Shown here one piece after another: positions 18,463 to 26,717 of a DNA stretch of 51,889 bases. This stretch comes from JAZDLR01 sp964540995. Its GTDB lineage: Bacteria > Patescibacteriota > Patescibacteriia > UBA1558 > 2-01-FULL-52-15. Under the pieces are notes generated by a model. It worked only from the letters and a program-made list of their open reading frames with translations, had not been told where the DNA came from and made no database searches. Made by a program: the position numbers and the translations under genes. Location: assembly GCA_964540995.1 (NCBI GenBank), contig CAZIOU010000008.1, positions 1-51,889 of the forward strand, read 5' to 3'. How positions within the stretch are numbered: the first letter of the stretch is position 1; each line of letters starts with the position of its first letter.

Positions 18463-21400
18463 TTATTCTTGGTCCTTTTCCGCTCGAGCCGCTGCAGCTT
18501 CGCTGCGAGCTGCGTCTCGGGATGACCGTCTACCGCTCTCCGACCTAGAGCCAGGCTCGTCTTCGACGAGCTCGACTTCGAGCGCCAGTCCTTTGAGTTC
18601 TTTGATCAACACATTGAAACTTTCTGGGATATTGAGCTTCTCAATGGGTTCACCTTTGATAATTGATTCATAGGCTTTGGAACGACCGGGTACATCATCA
18701 GATTTGATGGTGAGGATTTCCTGTAGGGTATGAGCAGCACCATAGGCTTCCAAGGCCCAGACTTCCATTTCTCCGAAGCGTTGTCCACCGAATTGTGCTT
18801 TACCGCCGAGAGGTTGTTGTGTAACCAATGAGTACGGACCGATAGAGCGTTGGTGGATCTTGTCTTCGACTAAGTGATTGAGTTTGAGCATGTAGGAGAC
18901 ACCGACTACCGTCTTATTCTCGAACGGTCTCCCGGTACGTCCATCGATCAACTGTTGTTTACCATCTTCTGGTAAACCAGCTTCACGGAGTTGCTCACGA
19001 ATCGTAGCCGCCGGTACACCATCGAGGGCAGGAGTGGCTACTTTATAGTTAAGCGTACGAGCAGCGATACCCAAGTGAGTTTCCAGTAGCTGACCCAAGT
19101 TCATACGAGAGATAACGCCGAGTGGGTTGAGAATGATATCGATCGGAGTACCGTCGGGCAAGAAAGGCATATCAGCTTCAGAGACGATACGGGAGATGAC
19201 ACCTTTGTTACCATGACGGCCGGCCATTTTGTCACCGACTTGGATCTTACGAATCTGCGCTACGGTTACTTGGATAGTTTTGATGACACCAGCGGGTAAT
19301 TTGTCACCGTTGTCGCGAGAGAAGATCTTGATATCGATAACTTTGCCGTGCTCACCGTGCTCGAGATAGAGGGAGGTGTCACGGACGTCTTTGGCTTTCT
19401 CACCGAAGATGGCGCGCAGCAATTTCTCTTCCGCTGATAATTCACTTTCACCTTTGGGAGTGATCTTACCAACCAAGATATCACCGGCGGTCAATTTGGC
19501 TCCGATGCGGACGATACCTTCTTCGTCTAAATCTTTCAGTTTCTCTTCGGATACATTAGGAATGTCGCGGGTAATAATTTCCGGACCGAGCTTGGTGTCA
19601 CGGACATCAATGGTGTAGTCCTCAATATGAATAGAAGTGTAACGATCATCTTTGATGACACGTTCGGACAGAAGAATAGCGTCTTCGTAGTTACCACCAT
19701 CCCAGGACATATAAGCGACAAGGACGTTTTGTCCCAGAGCGAGATCGCCCTGATCAGTAGCAGCGCCATCAGCCAAGACTTGATTCTCCGCTACCATATC
19801 GCCTTTATTGACGATTGGTTTCTGGTTCATGCTGGTGAAAGCATTAGAACGCATGAATTTGCTGAGAGGGTAAGTCTTCACGCCGCTCTTGCCTTTGATC
19901 TCGATCTTGTCTGATTGGACAGTGACGATCTCTCCGGCTTCCTGCGAGACGACGACTTGACCAGAATCTTTGGCCGCACGAGCTTCGACACCGGTACCGA
20001 CGATAGGAGATTGCGGACGGACACACGAGACAGCCTGACGTTGCATGTTGGTACCCATGAGAGCGCGGACAGCGTCATCATGTTCGAGGAAAGGAATTAA
20101 GGAAGTAGAGATACTAATAATTTGGTTCGGAGCCACATCCATGTAGTCGATCTTGGTGACATGCTCGAACTTAGGATGACCATGGAGACGGATATCAGCC
20201 TGGTCGTTGGCGAAGTATCCCTGTTCATCGATAGGAGTCGTGGCAGCGGTAGTATTGGAACGCTCTTCGGTGAAAGCATCGAGCCAGACAATCTCTTTGG
20301 TCACACGAGGTTTGACGGGGATAGTAGTGACAGCTTTGTCTTTGGACAATTCAGCCGCTGCTTCTTTGGAAATGGTCTCGCCGCTTTTGACCACGACTTT
20401 GCCGTGAGCGGACAGATCTTCGCGAGCAATCTCGCCAGCGGTTTTGTGAGCATCATTAGGCAAATCATGAACTACGACACGGAAGGGGGTCTCGATGAAA
20501 CCGAAGTCATTGATACGAGCATAGGCTGATAAGTGACCGACCAAACCGATGTTCGGACCTTCTGGAGTAGCGATCGGACAGATACGGCCGTAGTGAGTAC
20601 GGTGCACGTCACGAACTTCGAATCCAGCGCGTTCGCGTGATAGACCACCAGGGCCCATAGCCGATAAGCGACGTTTGTGTTCCAATTCGGATAGCGGATT
20701 GATCTGGTCCATGAATTGGGACAGTTGGGAGCTCATGAAGAATTCTTTGATCGAACCAATAACCGGACGAGCATTGATCAATTGATTTGGCGTCAAGGTA
20801 TTGATATCCAAGGTGGACATACGATCTTTGACGATACGTTCCATACGAGCCAAGCCCACACGGAATTTGTTCTGCACCAATTCACCGACAGCGCGGACGC
20901 GGCGATTACCCAAGTGGTCGATATCGTCAGCTTCAGCTTGGGTCTGGTTGAGATTAATAATTTCACGAATAATGGCGACGAGATCTTCCTTACGTAATAC
21001 TCGATTCTCGCGAGTAGTCGGCACGTCGAAGCCAAAACGAATATTCAACTTATAGCGTCCGACTCGATCAAAGTCATAACGATCAAAGTTGAAGAACATG
21101 GAATGGATCAAGTTACGAGCGTTGTCGGTCGTAGCTAGATCGCCTGGACGGATTCTCTTGTAAACTTCTTTCAAACCTTCTGCTTCATCTTTGGCAGCAT
21201 CTTTACCAATCGTATTGGTAATGTACTTAATTTCGGGATGAGTATCGATATCGGCGAAGAGTGCCTGCAATTCTTCGTCAGTACTGTAACCGAAGGCACG
21301 TAACAATGATGTGACAGCAACTTTGCGTTTGCGATCAATCTTGACGTATAAAACATTGTTAGGATCAGTTTCGATCTCTAACCAGGCTCCACGATTAGGA

Positions 21401-21876
21401 ATAATCTTGGCGCCATAGTAGCGGCGACCACGGACTTCCTGTGAAGTGAAAAATACACCAGCGCTACGGATAAGCTGGGAGACGACGACGCGTTCTACTC
21501 CGTTGATAACGAACGTTCCGCGTTCAGTCATTAATGGCAAATCACCAAGGTAGATTTCTTGTTCCTTGATTTCACCAGTTTTTTTGTTGACCAGCTTAGT
21601 TTTGACACGCAAAGGAGCTTCGAAGGTTATATTCTTCGACTTAGCGGTCTTCTCGTCGAATTTAGGTTCGTCGAGATAATAATCGGTCAGATACAATTCC
21701 AAATCGCGTCCGATGAAATCTTTGATCGGGGAGATTTCTTCGAACAGTTCTTTCATTCCTTCACGAAAGAACCAATCATAAGACTTCCGTTGCACTTCGA
21801 TCAGATTAGGCAACGGAATAGCTTCGCGGAGACTCGTAAAGTACCGACGAGTCTCGGCAGGCAAGTTGTGGGGCAT
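18463..21876 (-). CDS. rpoB: RNA polymerase subunit beta
   Basis: A full-length beta subunit of 1137 aa. It has the rifampicin-region motif (SQLSQFMDQINPLSELEHKR, then RRLSAMGPGGLSRERAGFEV), the GRHGNKGVISRI motif and the C-terminal clamp residues (GGKAQFGGQRFGEMEVWALE). The final 35 residues (from ELVEDEPGSRSESGRR onward) form an Arg-, Ser-, Ala- and Glu-rich tail beyond the conserved end of the family, which is unusual. The ATG at 21876 has no SD. It is transcribed from a promoter about 270 bp upstream through a structured leader. Confidence 0.98.
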   Translation of the reverse strand: MPHNLPAETRRYFTSLREAIPLPNLIEVQRKSYDWFFREGMKELFEEISPIKDFIGRDLELYLTDYYLDEPKFDEKTAKSKNITFEAPLRVKTKLVNKKTGEIKEQEIYLGDLPLMTERGTFVINGVERVVVSQLIRSAGVFFTSQEVRGRRYYGAKIIPNRGAWLEIETDPNNVLYVKIDRKRKVAVTSLLRAFGYSTDEELQALFADIDTHPEIKYITNTIGKDAAKDEAEGLKEVYKRIRPGDLATTDNARNLIHSMFFNFDRYDFDRVGRYKLNIRFGFDVPTTRENRVLRKEDLVAIIREIINLNQTQAEADDIDHLGNRRVRAVGELVQNKFRVGLARMERIVKDRMSTLDINTLTPNQLINARPVIGSIKEFFMSSQLSQFMDQINPLSELEHKRRLSAMGPGGLSRERAGFEVRDVHRTHYGRICPIATPEGPNIGLVGHLSAYARINDFGFIETPFRVVVHDLPNDAHKTAGEIAREDLSAHGKVVVKSGETISKEAAAELSKDKAVTTIPVKPRVTKEIVWLDAFTEERSNTTAATTPIDEQGYFANDQADIRLHGHPKFEHVTKIDYMDVAPNQIISISTSLIPFLEHDDAVRALMGTNMQRQAVSCVRPQSPIVGTGVEARAAKDSGQVVVSQEAGEIVTVQSDKIEIKGKSGVKTYPLSKFMRSNAFTSMNQKPIVNKGDMVAENQVLADGAATDQGDLALGQNVLVAYMSWDGGNYEDAILLSERVIKDDRYTSIHIEDYTIDVRDTKLGPEIITRDIPNVSEEKLKDLDEEGIVRIGAKLTAGDILVGKITPKGESELSAEEKLLRAIFGEKAKDVRDTSLYLEHGEHGKVIDIKIFSRDNGDKLPAGVIKTIQVTVAQIRKIQVGDKMAGRHGNKGVISRIVSEADMPFLPDGTPIDIILNPLGVISRMNLGQLLETHLGIAARTLNYKVATPALDGVPAATIREQLREAGLPEDGKQQLIDGRTGRPFENKTVVGVSYMLKLNHLVEDKIHQRSIGPYSLVTQQPLGGKAQFGGQRFGEMEVWALEAYGAAHTLQEILTIKSDDVPGRSKAYESIIKGEPIEKLNIPESFNVLIKELKGLALEVELVEDEPGSRSESGRRSSRDAARSEAAAARAEKDQE

Positions 21877-22140
21877 TGAACGTAACTATTAGAGGGTTAG
21901 TTAGTTCCCTTCCCGATGTTTCCACAAGGGGAGGAGATGCGGTCTTGACGACCAGTAGCCCAAAGATAATCCTTATTGAGCGCGACGCTTGGGTATGCCG
22001 AGGCATTCCAGAGACGTCGTATTTTCTTCTATTCTGTCCCAAGGACCAGAATAATAACTAAACCCCTTCCCGGGAGTCCCGAGAAAGGGTTCAATTAGAC
22101 GCTACCTACGAAAACGATAGGAAATCGTCAAAAAAATCAT
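21877..22140 (-). promoter_or_regulatory. Structured rpoBC leader with possible attenuator
   Basis: A leader of about 260 nt lies between the predicted start of transcription and the rpoB ATG. Near 22057-22085 the minus strand folds CCCTTTCTCGGG/CCCGGGAAGGG and is followed by TTTAGTTATTATT, which looks like an intrinsic terminator inside the leader. No coding region is evident. This may regulate RNA polymerase synthesis by attenuation. I do not recognise a known riboswitch or an L10-type leader. Confidence 0.45.
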
Positions 22141-22146
22141 GTAGCT

Positions 22147-22175
22147 ATATTACCAGTAGAAAGCCTCTCTGTCAA
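22147..22175 (-). promoter_or_regulatory. rpoBC promoter
   Basis: On the minus strand TTGACA (22170-22175) and TAATAT (22147-22152) are separated by exactly 17 bp, giving transcription from about 22140 towards rpoB. The match to the sigma-70 consensus is strong. Confidence 0.8.
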
Positions 22176-22504
22176 GGATAGGGGGTTAAATAGAGTTATA
22201 TTTTCACAAAAGTATCTAAGATTAGCCAAATGATCACATTAAATGTCTTGATAAATTGTCAAATAGTATAAAAATGCCAATTATTTCCCTATTTTATCCC
22301 TTGGTACTACCCAAGTTATCCACAGTTTTGATCATAATTTAAAGCTGCAACTGTTCAAAATAGTGATTTACTTGTGGATAGCTACCAAAGCCCTTATTTT
22401 AGGCACTTTTCTGATTGACAGAAGCCAGTTTTACGGGCAAAATACGCTATTAGTCCGAAGTTCTTTACAATCTAATACTCCCAACAGCCAAGGAGCGTGT
22501 CACA
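22176..22504. other. Divergent intergenic region, AT-rich
   Basis: No gene is seen here. The region separates rpoBC from the plus-strand orphan cluster and is AT-rich around 22200-22300. A candidate plus-strand promoter has TTGACA at 22415-22420 and CAAAAT at 22438-22443 (17-bp spacing). It would drive the gene at 22505. A second minus-strand TTGACA (22257-22262) lacks a good -10. Confidence 0.5.
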
Positions 22505-22906
22505 ATGCGAATGTTTATCAGGTTTTTGTGGGTTACTGTGCTTATCAATGGTGTATATTTCTTGCTAACTCATTGGCCTATACATATGGCTGATTTTTTG
22601 GCCGAGATAAGTGTTCTGATAATCGCCTCAGCGGTTACCGTGATTACCATGATTCATTCGCCCTCTCGAAATAGTGAAGGATTCCCTGTACTCGGACTTA
22701 TGGCTACGCTTATCACGCTATCTGCCTTCATATCGGCAATTTTTCTTGGCGGTACTAGAGTAGGAGCAGCTGGTATCGGTTTCATGTGTTTCGTTGCTTT
22801 CTTCTGCGATGTTCGTAGAAGCGATTCGCTTTTATTTGTAACTGTTCTTGGTATGGCAGAATTCGCTATTACGGTTTTCTGTATTGTGCGGTTACTTCCC
22901 GCCTAA
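22505..22906 (+). CDS. Small four-helix membrane protein
   Basis: An unrecognised 133-aa protein with four predicted transmembrane segments: about residues 5-22, 32-52, 65-85 and 95-130. A short loop contains MIHSPSRNSEG. The start is ATG at 22505, preceded by AAGGAG about 10 nt upstream. It is the first gene of a five-gene plus-strand cluster of orphan genes that all have good SD sites and are followed by a single terminator. Function unknown. Confidence 0.6.
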   Translation: MRMFIRFLWVTVLINGVYFLLTHWPIHMADFLAEISVLIIASAVTVITMIHSPSRNSEGFPVLGLMATLITLSAFISAIFLGGTRVGAAGIGFMCFVAFFCDVRRSDSLLFVTVLGMAEFAITVFCIVRLLPA

Positions 22907-22915
22907 GGAGCAGAT

Positions 22916-23386
22916 ATGCCCAAGCAAAAGCCGTTCAATCTTCGGGACTTTATCTTGAATAAGCCCGAAGGTCTCCGTCGACGCTATGAAGATTTACAGC
23001 CGGCTCGGACACCACGAATACTGGAAGTTTCTCTAACGACCGAAGAGCGCAGAGGAAGAGTTCAGTCGCCTCCGCCTCCCAAGAAGAAGTCTAGTGCCAA
23101 GGTCAAAGCACCGGCGATCATCCGCATCGTCAGTGTGAAGCAACGAGTGGAGATTCTGTTACCGAAGAGACTGCTGTCACGATTCGAACGAGAGTTCGGT
23201 CAGACATTTAGAGTGGTTGATCGTACCTCACGCAAAGAAGTTGCTCGTACTATTGATCAGCACTTCAGTCATAATGACGGCGAACTTGTCGTCATCTTGC
23301 TGACCGAAACGGAATTACCGCTTCTCGGAGTACTGCTGCATCGTTTCGCCGAGGCTCAAGGAATCATCTTCCAAGAGCCGGCCTAG
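22916..23386 (+). CDS. Hypothetical basic protein with Pro/Lys linker
   Basis: An unrecognised 156-aa protein. The N-terminal 60 residues are basic and disordered-looking, followed by a PPPPKKKSSAKVKAP linker and a compact alpha/beta domain (residues about 75-156). This contains RVEILLPKRLLSRFEREFG and ELVVILLTETELPLLGVLLHR. ATG at 22916 follows AAGGAG by 7 nt. The gap from the previous gene is only 9 bp. Function unknown. The two-part layout suggests a nucleic-acid-binding or scaffold protein, which is a guess. Confidence 0.58.
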   Translation: MPKQKPFNLRDFILNKPEGLRRRYEDLQPARTPRILEVSLTTEERRGRVQSPPPPKKKSSAKVKAPAIIRIVSVKQRVEILLPKRLLSRFEREFGQTFRVVDRTSRKEVARTIDQHFSHNDGELVVILLTETELPLLGVLLHRFAEAQGIIFQEPA

Positions 23387-23401
23387 CCAAGAGGAGAATT
23401 T

Positions 23402-23740
23402 GTGCAGCCTAAGCCCATTCAGGTCATAGTTAGTAACGGACAGGTGATATCGCTGGCAGAGACGGAAGTCAGAGGAGATCATCTGATAGTCTTGTTATCA
23501 GTTGATCGTCAAACTAATTCCTTCGTCGTTTTCAGTAAGAACATTCTTACTGGAGAGGAGCGGCGTATCGAGAAGAAGAATATCCGAGATGCTGGGGCTA
23601 AAGCTGTTGATATGCTGACAGCTACTCGCATTGTTAAGCTCTTTGAGATGTGTGATGTCACAGAATCCAAGATCATCGAACTTTTCGGTGATCGCGCACA
23701 TCTTGTCGACGTTACCGTGATCGAGGAGGGGGCATCTTGA
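23402..23740 (+). CDS. Hypothetical protein, paralogue of the last gene of the cluster
   Basis: A 112-aa protein with GTG start at 23402 after GAGGAG (about 6 nt spacing). The layout is an N-terminal beta-rich half (VIVSNGQVISLAETEV) and a C-terminal helix-strand half with RIVKLFEMCDVTESKIIELF. The latter aligns by eye with RLIQLFELTNPTEEQIREIH of the 112-aa protein at 24290-24628, and the N-terminal halves also share the V.NG.V pattern. The two are therefore likely divergent paralogues. Its stop overlaps the next start by 4 bp. Confidence 0.58.
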   Translation: MQPKPIQVIVSNGQVISLAETEVRGDHLIVLLSVDRQTNSFVVFSKNILTGEERRIEKKNIRDAGAKAVDMLTATRIVKLFEMCDVTESKIIELFGDRAHLVDVTVIEEGAS

Positions 23741-24261
23741 AAGCGCATGACCATCATAAGATAGTCCAGATACTGACGCGAGCCCACATGGTCGCGACAC
23801 AAGTTCTGGATCATTTTCATCCGACGCGCGAGGATGGAACTCTCTACACTGGTGGTTACATTGTGGCCGCCGATGCGCAAACCGGATTACCTCTGGGCTC
23901 ACTTTTCGTCGGTGATGTTCCTGATGACAAAGCTGCTCGTTATATCGAGCTGGCACAGGAGAAACCGCTTCGACTGGCTGCCAATATGACGAAGCTGGGG
24001 CATGTATTATCCTGGCAGAGTCGTGATCCAGAAGCGAATTTGTGGGGTGGCGCTGTCTATATCCGTATAGGTAATATCATCTTGTCATTCTCCGGTTTCC
24101 CTGAATTGTGGGACGAGGCGATTGGTCTCGTCACTGCTTCGATTGGGCTCAATGTGCCGGCAACCAGTCTCGTGTCATTGGCCGAGATCAGCAGCAACCG
24201 AGAGTTCTTCTGGTTGATGAAGCTGAACGGTGTGTATCTGATACATCCTTTGGCGGCGTAA
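23737..24261 (+). CDS. Hypothetical protein with GlcG/HbpS-like pattern
   Basis: A 174-aa protein. TTG start at 23737 overlaps the previous stop (TTGA) and follows GAGGAGG by about 9 nt. The region YIVAADAQTGLPLGSLFVGD, then AARYIELAQEKPLRLAAN, then GGAVYIRIGNIILSFSGFPE and a helix (EAIGLVTASIGL) resembles the GlcG/HbpS fold pattern. That pattern is a strand with Asp, a KA helix, a GG..I motif and an SG motif. The resemblance is by eye only and several consensus residues differ. No signal peptide. Function unknown. Confidence 0.5.
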   Translation: MKAHDHHKIVQILTRAHMVATQVLDHFHPTREDGTLYTGGYIVAADAQTGLPLGSLFVGDVPDDKAARYIELAQEKPLRLAANMTKLGHVLSWQSRDPEANLWGGAVYIRIGNIILSFSGFPELWDEAIGLVTASIGLNVPATSLVSLAEISSNREFFWLMKLNGVYLIHPLAA

Positions 24262-24289
24262 GAATCTTCCTAACCAACAAGGAGATACG

Positions 24290-24628
24290 ATGCTTGTGAG
24301 TGAGATGAATCCGGACATAATTCGGGTTTATAATGGACGAGTGGTTTACTTGGAAGAGTGGTGCCTGTGTAATGGTGACCCAGGAATTACCTTGGATGTT
24401 ACGTACCGTGAACAAGAGGGCTTCATCGTCACCAATTTCGACATCGATCATGGTGGTTCCGCTCAAGGTAAGGGAGCTACGATCCAGGAAGCGGCTAAGG
24501 GCGCTTTCGGTCAGCACATCCCTGCTCGTCTGATTCAGCTCTTTGAGCTGACCAATCCGACTGAAGAGCAGATCCGGGAAATTCATTACAGCAAGGGTGA
24601 CCGGCTCAAGGTTGAGTGGTTGGAGTGA
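24290..24628 (+). CDS. Hypothetical protein, paralogue of the 23402 gene
   Basis: A 112-aa protein with ATG at 24290 preceded by AAGGAG (6 nt). The N-terminal half is beta-rich with Asp and Gly turns (FDIDHGGSAQGKGATIQEAA). The C-terminal half (RLIQLFELTNPTEEQIREIH) matches the protein encoded at 23402-23740. It is the last gene of the orphan cluster and is followed by a good terminator. Confidence 0.58.
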   Translation: MLVSEMNPDIIRVYNGRVVYLEEWCLCNGDPGITLDVTYREQEGFIVTNFDIDHGGSAQGKGATIQEAAKGAFGQHIPARLIQLFELTNPTEEQIREIHYSKGDRLKVEWLE

Positions 24629-24638
24629 AATAACAATG

Positions 24639-24680
24639 ACGCCGTCTCGAGATTATTCGAGGCGGCGTTTTCTATTATTT
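24639..24680 (+). terminator. Terminator of the orphan cluster
   Basis: ACGCCGTCTCG (24639) pairs with CGAGGCGGCGT and runs into TTTTCTATTATTT. It ends the plus-strand cluster beginning at 22505. Confidence 0.85.
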
Positions 24681-24836
24681 AGAACTGTACCTTGTACAAG
24701 TACAAGGTCTACCCGAGGCGGGACTATGTACCCTTGGTATGTCTTTAGAACTATAACTTGACCAGCTCACTGAGATAACGTAGAGTAGCTAATCATCTGT
24801 ACTTTCCGTTAAGTTCTTTTTACCTAGGAGATTAAC

Positions 24837-25328
24837 ATGGCGTCTTCCAAAGTCGTACGATGTGCGTTTTGTGGTCTTGATCTGTCAGCGACTCTTCGTT
24901 TAATCAAAGGACCGGCTGCTTATATCTGTGATAAGTGCGTTGTTTTATGTCAGGAGATTATTTTCGAGTCCGATATTCCCACAGGATGCTCGCAGGCTGA
25001 AATTATTGAAGCAGAAAAGAGCGGTAGCCTGACAGCAGGATGGCTGATGCAACAAATGGAAGCTGCCAATGATGATGCGCGGCTAGAAGCTTTCTTAGCG
25101 ATGTCTGTTTCTGATTTGAATGTTTTTATGCACGCTCAGATCCGCCGGGCGCTTGATGAGCGGTTACCGGAAGAAATTGCTGCGCTTGAAGTCGAAGTGA
25201 CGCGTCAAAAAGATGCGCTTCAGGCAGTACAAAAACAGGAAAAAGAGGCGCAAGAAACTCTGGAGAATACCACAGAGGAGCTTTCGCTGAAGCGGCGTCG
25301 TTTAGCCTCGATCTCTAAGGACAATTAG
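24837..25328 (+). CDS. Orphan ClpX-type zinc-finger protein with coiled-coil tail
   Basis: A 163-aa protein. Residues 7-45 match the ClpX N-terminal C4 zinc-binding domain: CAFCG, then RLIKGPAAYICDKCVVLCQEII. In ClpX this domain binds adaptors and substrates. No AAA+ domain follows. Instead residues about 105-160 are a charged helix with heptad-like Leu/Val and many Glu, Gln and Lys (EEIAALEVEVTRQKDALQAV), probably a coiled coil. ATG at 24837 follows TAGGAG by 7 nt. It could be an adaptor or a regulatory decoy of a Clp machine (inference). Confidence 0.72.
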   Translation: MASSKVVRCAFCGLDLSATLRLIKGPAAYICDKCVVLCQEIIFESDIPTGCSQAEIIEAEKSGSLTAGWLMQQMEAANDDARLEAFLAMSVSDLNVFMHAQIRRALDERLPEEIAALEVEVTRQKDALQAVQKQEKEAQETLENTTEELSLKRRRLASISKDN

Positions 25329-25336
25329 CTTATATA

Positions 25337-25371
25337 AAGAAGCTCTATCTGTGATAGAGCTTCTTAACTTT
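25337..25371. terminator. Bidirectional terminator
   Basis: A 13-bp perfect stem (AAGAAGCTCTATC with GATAGAGCTTCTT, 3-nt loop), with A- and T-rich flanks. It separates the zinc-finger gene from the convergent Mur ligase gene. Confidence 0.8.
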
Positions 25372-25400
25372 TCGCCAGAATAATATCTAGATGATCTGAA

Positions 25401-26714
25401 TTATTTTTTACTCTGCAATATTTTCCGCACTGCCTCTCGATCATCCCAAGGAATTTTCTTACCATTAGCTACAGCCATAGTACTTTCGGAACCTTTGCCG
25501 GTAATTAGTACAACGTCACCGTCGCTGGCTAGGCTGATGGCTTTGGCAATGCCATCTTCGCGTTTAAGTTCTATAAACAAATTGGTATCTCTAACTTTGT
25601 CTTTGGACTCGGCGCCGGTTACGACGCGCTGAATTAGCATCATTGGATCATCATCATAAGGATCTTCATCAGTAGCTACGACGTAGTCAGCAAACTCTGC
25701 CGCCATAGCACCGAGTATGGCACCACGTTTACTATCGCGCCCGCCACCCGTAGTACCGAGGACGTGAATAATTTTGTTATGCGGTAATTGCTTGATGACA
25801 TCATACAATTTGGTCATGGCTTTGGGTTCGAAGGCGTAGTCAACGATGACGCTGCAATTTTGCCCTTGATCAATAAATTCCAATCGGCCGGGAACGGGAC
25901 TTACTGTAGTTAGCGCAGTGGCACAGTCGGTAAGACTGATACCCAAGGACGTAGCGATGGTGATAGCAGTCAAAGCATTAGCAACATTGTGAGCGCCCAG
26001 TAATGGCAGATGAAATTTGCAGGCTTCGATTTCAAAGTTACAGCCACCGACCTGGCAATCTATCTTATCGGCAGTCAGCATATTGGGACCATGGGATTTT
26101 AGACTGAAGGCAAGTTGCCGATCACTTTTGAAAGCAGCGAAATAGTGATAGTTAGGATCATCAGCATTGAGAATAGCCATTTTAGAAATTTCTTTCTCAT
26201 CGATAGTCTTGTGTGGTTTGGTAGTGAGATGTTGGAACAGTTGACCTTTGGCGGCACGGTACTGCTCGAAGCCGCCGTGGGCTTCATCATGTTCGGACCA
26301 GAGATTGGTGATGGCGGCCACATCAATATTGATACCAAGGTGACGATACTGGCTTAGGCCTAGTGAGGTGGTCTCGATGATTGCGTAGCGACAATTATTA
26401 GTTTTCATCTGAGCTAACAATCGTTGCAAGGCGAAGCGTCCCACCATAGTCATCTTGGTAGTATTGGGAGTGGAGGTGACACCATCGAAGAAACGGATAC
26501 CAGAAGCCAGGCCGACACGATGACCGGTCTGCGATAGGATATGCCACAGCAATTCGCAGGTCGTAGATTTACCCGAGGTGCCAGTAATGGCAATGATGAT
26601 CATGGATTGACTCGGATTGCCATAGATGCGCATAGCCAGTTGGGCCAAGCTCCAATGATAGGCTTGCAATATTGTCGGAGGGACTAATTGCTTGACGGCA
26701 GTCTTCCAGTACAT
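25401..26714 (-). CDS. Mur ligase, MurE-like UDP-MurNAc-tripeptide synthetase
   Basis: A 437-aa cytoplasmic ATP-dependent ligase of peptidoglycan synthesis. It has the ATP-binding loop (ITGTSGKSTT, near residue 45), the TTSLGLSQYR region, the EHDEAHGGFEQYR..K motif, the ANALTAITIA helix and the C-terminal VDYAFEPKAM and GTTGGGRDSKRGA motifs seen in MurE. The MurE selectivity signature (DNPR in diaminopimelate enzymes) is replaced by EDPYDDDP, so the third-position amino acid cannot be assigned. It is the last gene of a femAB-containing operon. The protein lacks the MurE N-terminal domain length and begins close to the central domain. Confidence 0.85.
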   Translation of the reverse strand: MYWKTAVKQLVPPTILQAYHWSLAQLAMRIYGNPSQSMIIIAITGTSGKSTTCELLWHILSQTGHRVGLASGIRFFDGVTSTPNTTKMTMVGRFALQRLLAQMKTNNCRYAIIETTSLGLSQYRHLGINIDVAAITNLWSEHDEAHGGFEQYRAAKGQLFQHLTTKPHKTIDEKEISKMAILNADDPNYHYFAAFKSDRQLAFSLKSHGPNMLTADKIDCQVGGCNFEIEACKFHLPLLGAHNVANALTAITIATSLGISLTDCATALTTVSPVPGRLEFIDQGQNCSVIVDYAFEPKAMTKLYDVIKQLPHNKIIHVLGTTGGGRDSKRGAILGAMAAEFADYVVATDEDPYDDDPMMLIQRVVTGAESKDKVRDTNLFIELKREDGIAKAISLASDGDVVLITGKGSESTMAVANGKKIPWDDREAVRKILQSKK

Positions 26715-26717
26715 AGT

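Noticed and set aside
14569..21879. Many open frames antisense to rpoB and rpoC
   Set aside because: They mirror the codon pattern of the real genes and lack start signals.
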